A stretch of 14,590 nucleotides of DNA from Phoronis ovalis (lineage: Eukaryota; Phoronida; Phoronidae): assembly GCA_028565635.1 (NCBI GenBank), contig JAOXYB010031498.1, positions 1 through 14,590 of the forward strand. The letters run 5' to 3'. The position numbers and the translations under genes were made by a program. This document shows, one piece after another, positions 10,533 through 14,590 of this stretch. The notes under the pieces were generated by a model. That model searched no databases, was not told the origin of the DNA, and saw only the letters and a program-made list of their open reading frames with translations. Positions within the stretch are counted from its first letter, which is position 1; every line of letters begins with the position of its first letter.

Positions 10533-12382
10533 GCAAGGCTGAAAAGAGGGACCCATGGGCGGCACATGTATACAGTCACTTTGAATGAGAGTGCCTTCCG
10601 GACAACCTCTTTTGTACGCCGTAGGCATTCCTATGCTTTAGTTTTAATGGCTTCACTTTACTGGTACAGTATGTTTGAATTTGGTTAACCATAAATCATG
10701 AATGCGGTCATTGTACGGATAAACTTCCTCATGAATGTCCTTGAATATTCTGTTTATTCTATTATTAAGTGCGGAAGCGTACTCGTCACTGCAGAGCTAT
10801 TGCCCTTCAAGTTCTCGTTATAAATGTCATAGACTGGGCTCAGTGTGATGCATAATTATCATTGTACATTTTCTTAACTGTTGCTTATCCGCTTGAATTA
10901 CCTTAAGCAATAACAAATTATATTTTTTTCAACTATGTAATTTATATTTTGTCATATTTAAATGCTGGTAGTTGAAATAAACTTTCAGTTATATATATAT
11001 ATCTTCATTACTAAAATGATTAATTTATTGATACTACTGTTATAAATGAAGTTTGTCGAAATTATCGTCTAGCACTATATTAAATACTGATATAATTAGT
11101 CCTTCTTTTGCCTGTAGACAGGCTATCTATTTTCAGAACCTCTTCCAATGTTAGATAGAACTGAGGACATGAGATTTATTTTAATATAACGAGCATGTTT
11201 TGGACATTGTTTGCTTCTTTTCTTAATTTTGTAGCCTCTTTCAGCCGAAAATCCGTTTTGCAAGAGACGATTACATAGATATTCCATAAAAGATTATTAA
11301 AATCACTTACAATTTAGTAAATTTTGGAAAAAATGCGATTTGGGGAAATTACTACGCGAAATCAATTGAAAATGCTGATTGTAAAATACAGAAAGCGTTC
11401 GTTAAACATAGGTGTGGATACTTGATAATCATGACTAAACTTATTCAAAGACTACCTACTCTCAGTTCCGTAATATCATTCGTCTACTAACCTTCAGTTT
11501 AATTTAATTATACCTCAAAAGACTCATTAAGGAATAAAAGATTGTTATTTAATTTGATTTATAATTAAACCTCTCTCGACTATCGATTGAGTTTAGTTGA
11601 AGCAGTATCTAAATTGTCATCAACTAGCATAATATGTATACTCAAAGCAAATACTTCAGTCTATAAATTCATCATATTAAATCTTTTTTAAACGTACAAC
11701 TATTTTTAGATTTTAAATATTACAAACTGTTGCGGTCTGTTAAAATGTTTACTTGAAAAATAAACTTGATCACATTTTGAATTCTCAAATAACAGGCATT
11801 TTACATGTCCATAATTCCTTGCACGAAATTACAGCGAAAGTCAGTTCAGGGAAAACAATATGATTGTTACTATGGCATTATGAATTTATTTACATCAATT
11901 CGCAAAATGCCTATCTCTTAGTACAGGCAATATCATTAATGGTCAATTACCCCCGTAATCAGTGCCGTGTACCCGTACTAGCGGTAGAGAGTTCAACGGC
12001 ACGAGTTAATCTGGCATAGAGGGCTCTAATTCACCGGATTCATGCAAGTACTAAAACAAGAGATTCGCGGTGTAACACAGGAGAGTATGTGATGATCCTA
12101 ATTTAGATAGAGCAGAACTGAGATGTTTGACGCACTACTTTTAAAATGCTAAAGGGTTGTAACTAGGCAATAACGACAACTGTTACATATATTTTATAAA
12201 TCTTCGACTCTTACAAATATCTTTGGTAACGGTAACACTATCATTTTTGTACTTAAATTAAATTACCAGTTTTTCATCCAGGTTATTTTATTTATCCATG
12301 GAATCAAGTTAAATTCAGAAATAATGCAGTTAAAGGAAAGTTTAGGCGACTTATTTTAGATTTAATACGGTAGTTACATTAA
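10533..12382. other. Gene-free AT-rich DNA
   Basis: An open frame at 10332-10628 on the minus strand (98 codons) and one at 10193-10420 on the plus strand reach into or border this stretch but show no family motif. The only local feature is the G+C-richer inverted repeat near 11962. It is probably intergenic. Confidence 0.55.
11962..12002. repeat. G+C-richer stretch with a 7-bp inverted repeat
   Basis: GTGCCGT (11962-11968) pairs with ACGGCAC (11996-12002), with GTACCCGTAC between them. A small AGAGGGCTCT palindrome follows at about 12018-12027. The stretch is richer in G+C than its surroundings. No RNA family is recognised. Confidence 0.35.
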
Positions 12383-12830
12383 GGTGACCCTAACATCCCT
12401 TTAGGTACATTTTCAAAGAATACTTTCCCACGAGAATTATCAGAAAAATATTAAAAACTGTAAAATGGTTTTTATTTTATGTCTCAGGTAGTGATATGCC
12501 ATTGAAATGTATTTCTTTCGTGAATGTATTTTTAAAGCAAATAACTGCATTTTAGTATTGTTATGGATGTATATCAGTGAAAAAATATATTTTTTCTTAC
12601 ATATATTTACAACCTAGCTTATTCACCTCTGAAGTCCTCAGCATTTTGCATTATGGGTACAAAATGTTATAATGGCAGCTTTCTGAGCCACCAACACAAA
12701 AGCCTATAACTTCAAAATGGATTGAGCAATTTTTGATATTTTTCTTAAAAAATATTCTTTTAAGATGAATGTAAGTAAATGGCTTGAATGTAAGTGAATG
12801 ATATGATAGTGATACCTTGTTTGGGTTACC
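12383..12830. mobile_element. Candidate 448-bp nonautonomous inverted-repeat element
   Basis: The left end GGTGACCCTAACA (12383-12395) matches the reverse complement of the right end (12818-12830, GGTAACCCAAACA) at 11 of 13 positions. The interior has no open frame. I see no clear target-site duplication, which keeps the call weak. A 19-bp unit is repeated twice inside the right end (12766-12803). Confidence 0.35.
12766..12803. repeat. 19-bp tandem duplication
   Basis: TGAATGTAAGTAAATGGCT is followed directly by TGAATGTAAGTGAATGATA. The first 15 bases of the two units match at 14 positions. It lies within the right part of the candidate element at 12383-12830. Confidence 0.7.
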
Positions 12831-12947
12831 ATCTATCCAGTTTTATCTAGATTGCGATTTTACGATACTTTTTATCAAATGCAATACTGTTATGCTGTAG
12901 AATTAACTAAAACACAACACAGGTTGTAAGATTGCAATTCAGACTGA

Positions 12948-12957
12948 TTTATTTAAT
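12948..12957 (-). terminator. Candidate polyadenylation signals for the minus-strand gene
   Basis: On the minus strand AATAAA (12953-12948) overlaps ATTAAA (12957-12952). These are the first standard hexamers I find downstream of the TAA at 13512, about 560 bases away. Such hexamers are common by chance in AT-rich DNA, so the link to the gene is only positional. Confidence 0.2.
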
Positions 12958-13246
12958 TAAATATAAAGTTTATATATTTTCGTGAAATTGACCCTTGCAC
13001 ATCAGGTGAAATAGGTTAAACCAGTTTCAAGGTTTTCAAGTGTCCGTGGGGTGTACTGGCCAGATCGCCCCTCAGATAATAACGATCATTATAATTAGTT
13101 TTGGAAGTGCAGCATGTAGTTTCCCTGGACATAATGCTCAGTGACTTAGTTTAAGCACGTTCCTCTGATGGCGCAAGATTCACCAAGGTCCAGTCATAAT
13201 GGACTAATGATCTCGTGAGTACAATTAGTCTTGAGTAAATATGTTC

Positions 13247-13369
13247 GTTGATTCTGGTTGTTAACCTTTTGTTTATGAACTAAAACTATGGGTACCAGAT
13301 ATCAGTATAACATCACCCCCGGGGTCCAAAAATATTCACTCCCGTGAATAAAATGAATCCAGAATCAAC
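13247..13369. mobile_element. Candidate 123-bp MITE with GTTC target duplication
   Basis: GTTGATTCTGG (13247-13257) is matched exactly in inverted orientation at 13359-13369. GTTC lies directly outside both ends (13243-13246 and 13370-13373), as a 4-bp target-site duplication would. The interior contains CCCCCGGGG and has no open frame. The 11-bp arms are short, so chance cannot be excluded. If real, it inserted about 140 bases past the stop of the minus-strand gene, perhaps in its 3' untranslated region. Confidence 0.4.
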
Positions 13370-13507
13370 GTTCGTCACAAGTAAAAACATAGATATATAA
13401 AACACATCACCAAAGAATAGTACACAAGAACCATCATCAAAAAATAATCAATGTCTATAATAAAATATAGTTCATGAATTATGGTAATTAAATGTCCATC
13501 GCTGATT

Positions 13508-13615
13508 TCAATTATTGTTCATAAATGTTTGAATTGCTGGAACCAGATAGCGTAATGATTGGCATTGAAGTGGTGTTAACGGGATACCAATGATGGTTGG
13601 TTTTCCATTGGATAT
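13508..13615 (-). pseudogene. Out-of-frame second half of the PC4-like domain
   Basis: This stretch lies in the frame one base downstream of the 301-codon frame and ends at a TGA four bases beyond that frame's TAA. Translated from 13615 it gives a Gly-Lys-Pro-Thr turn, then Gly-Ile-Pro-Leu, a Gln/Leu-rich helix-like segment and an Asn-rich end. PC4/p15 domains end in the same order: a Lys/Pro-Thr turn, a Gly-Ile-X-Leu strand and an amphipathic helix. The main frame loses the PC4 pattern exactly where this one gains it, after Ile-Asp-Ile at residues 267-269 (13619-13611). One extra base or two missing bases near 13613 would explain both halves. A very short intron, a programmed shift or a sequencing error remain possible. 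Confidence 0.55.
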
Positions 13616-14417
13616 CAATACGGTATTGGCCTCGATAGTAACAAGCGGTGATAAACACATTGGTGCCAAGGTGGAATTGGCGAACTGGTTTGCAGAACGA
13701 TTTGGTAATGTTTGGTGTAAACGGAGGTAATGTAGCATACGTCGCATGTGCTAGTACGGAGTGTAATGCCTGAGTCACCGGCATTGGATGTCGTGTTGTT
13801 GCGCTGCATCCGCAGGTGTCCAATTTGAAAAGGACGGCGGTGACAGTGGCTATAAGCACAATTAACGAAACCACGAAAGCTATGGAGGAGACTGTGGTGT
13901 AGCGGCTCCAACGAGAGCAGGGACGGTCAATGGTGGTAAGGCTTGATGAAGCTACTGGTAACATCGGTAGAGATGCTGTCTGTGGAGTTGGTGGCGAAGG
14001 CATGACTAACTCATGCCTCACTGCTGGGCCATAATGTGGAGATTGTCTCGGAAATGCAAAGAAACAATCTACACTGTACATCCCACACTGTTCTTTCCAG
14101 GATGTGGGGACTGGGAAGGGGTCAGGAAAAGTCGCCAGACACCAGGCGATGTATGGTCCTCTGGCCCAGTGCCTAAGCGTGTGGTACACAAAGGGCTGAT
14201 TGGGCCCACCTGTGTATAGGTCGTATGCATCCCAGTATGTTGTGTTGTCGGTGATCCCGCGGAAAAGTAGAGAGTTCCAGCTCAGCCGCCACTTAGGGTC
14301 TCCATATCCAGTCACAACGGGTCCAGAGCGCCTGTAAAAGGCGGGCAGGAGTCTGTCTCGGACTCGGAATAGGGTCCAGTTTAGACAATACGAAGGGTTA
14401 GGATGCATTTGATCCAT
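13512..14417 (-). CDS. Probable terminal exon: novel Trp-rich membrane protein with a frameshifted PC4-like C-terminus
   Basis: A 301-codon frame ends in TAA. It has roughly half G+C by eye, against about a third around it, and is by far the longest open frame here. Residues 1-135 are rich in Trp (14, 43, 47, 62, 84, 92, 107) and contain Cys 11, 93, 111 and 118; I do not recognise this region. Residues 139-155 are Pro/Ser-rich. Residues 176-197 form one hydrophobic membrane span. Arg 165, 169 and 172 precede it, which favours a cytoplasmic N-terminus, and Cys 202 and 204 follow it. Asn-X-Ser/Thr sites lie at 13, 58, 236 and 281. Residues 242-269 resemble the first strands of PC4/p15, a single-stranded-DNA-binding coactivator; the rest of that domain continues in another frame, so residues 270-301 are probably out-of-frame sequence. 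The ATG follows a splice acceptor directly and an in-frame TAG lies eight codons upstream (14442-14444), so the true start may be in an exon beyond the window. That it is coding is likely; its function is unknown. Confidence 0.72.
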   Translation of the reverse strand: MDQMHPNPSYCLNWTLFRVRDRLLPAFYRRSGPVVTGYGDPKWRLSWNSLLFRGITDNTTYWDAYDLYTGGPNQPFVYHTLRHWARGPYIAWCLATFPDPFPVPTSWKEQCGMYSVDCFFAFPRQSPHYGPAVRHELVMPSPPTPQTASLPMLPVASSSLTTIDRPCSRWSRYTTVSSIAFVVSLIVLIATVTAVLFKLDTCGCSATTRHPMPVTQALHSVLAHATYATLPPFTPNITKSFCKPVRQFHLGTNVFITACYYRGQYRIDIQWKTNHHWYPVNTTSMPIITLSGSSNSNIYEQ

Positions 14418-14440
14418 CTGTGAACAAACAAATTGTAGGC
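14418..14440 (-). other. Splice acceptor before the coding exon
   Basis: On the minus strand a pyrimidine-rich run (TTTGTTTGTTCACAG) ends in CAG immediately before the first ATG of the long open frame. The G+C-rich coding composition also stops here, and an in-frame TAG is at 14442-14444. This fits a spliceosomal 3' splice site, so upstream exons would lie beyond 14590. A TATA-like AT run at about 14443-14456 is the alternative reading, but it would leave almost no 5' leader. Confidence 0.5.
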
Positions 14441-14590
14441 ATATCTATATATCAAGTAACGAGAACACTAAACTATAGGAAAATAATACATACAATATGC
14501 TATATGTGTGTAGATATAGGTGCATTACTGCATGTGTGCAGGAATAACATTAAGATATATCAGTATATCAGATGACAATGTAGTTGTGAC

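Noticed and set aside
10332-10628. Minus-strand open frame of 98 codons
   Set aside because: No family motif; only its first third has mixed composition, the rest is AT-driven, and no splice or promoter context supports it.
11971-12002. tRNA-like boxes (TAGCGGTAGAG and GAGTTCAACGGC)
   Set aside because: The two boxes are nearly adjacent, far too close for tRNA geometry, and no cloverleaf can be drawn.
14013-14219. Plus-strand open frame opposite the long minus-strand frame
   Set aside because: It is the antisense shadow of the 301-codon frame and has no motif of its own.
13512-14417. Old viral envelope glycoprotein
   Set aside because: A membrane span and glycosylation-type sites are present, but I see no fusion-peptide or other envelope hallmark, and the PC4-like part points elsewhere. 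I cannot fully exclude a viral source for the N-terminal region.

Overview
The window looks like nuclear DNA from an animal, most likely a marine invertebrate and perhaps a bivalve mollusc. It is strongly AT-rich (by eye about one third G+C). It is almost free of coding sequence and dotted with microsatellites, short tandem repeats and small inverted-repeat elements. The one convincing coding stretch begins at a spliceosomal-type acceptor. The species guess is an inference from composition and repeat style, not from a marker gene.

Layout: 1-1758 is gene-free AT-rich DNA with a CpG-rich palindrome at 32-47. 1761-2033 is a clear palindromic miniature transposable element with TA on both sides. 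2281-2333 is an AC/AT/GT microsatellite. 2683-2718 and 4599-4709 are short tandem repeats; the second lies beside a degenerate tRNA-like head (4711-4783, minus strand) that may mark a SINE. 4784-12382 holds no gene I can support, only small repeats and palindromes. 12383-12830 and 13247-13369 are two weaker candidates for inverted-repeat elements.

The only strong gene signal is on the minus strand at 13512-14417: a 301-codon open frame, much richer in G+C than its surroundings, directly preceded by a splice acceptor. It probably is the last exon of a gene that starts beyond the right edge. It encodes a tryptophan-rich N-terminal region of unknown family, a proline-rich linker and one hydrophobic membrane segment. 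After these comes the first half of a domain resembling the PC4/p15 transcriptional coactivator. The second half of that domain is present in another reading frame (13508-13615), so the copy appears to carry a one-base insertion or two-base deletion near 13613. This may be a pseudogene, a diverged paralogue or a sequencing error.

No multi-gene system is visible. The observations most worth following are the frameshifted PC4-like domain attached to a membrane-anchored novel region, and the long-hairpin miniature element.
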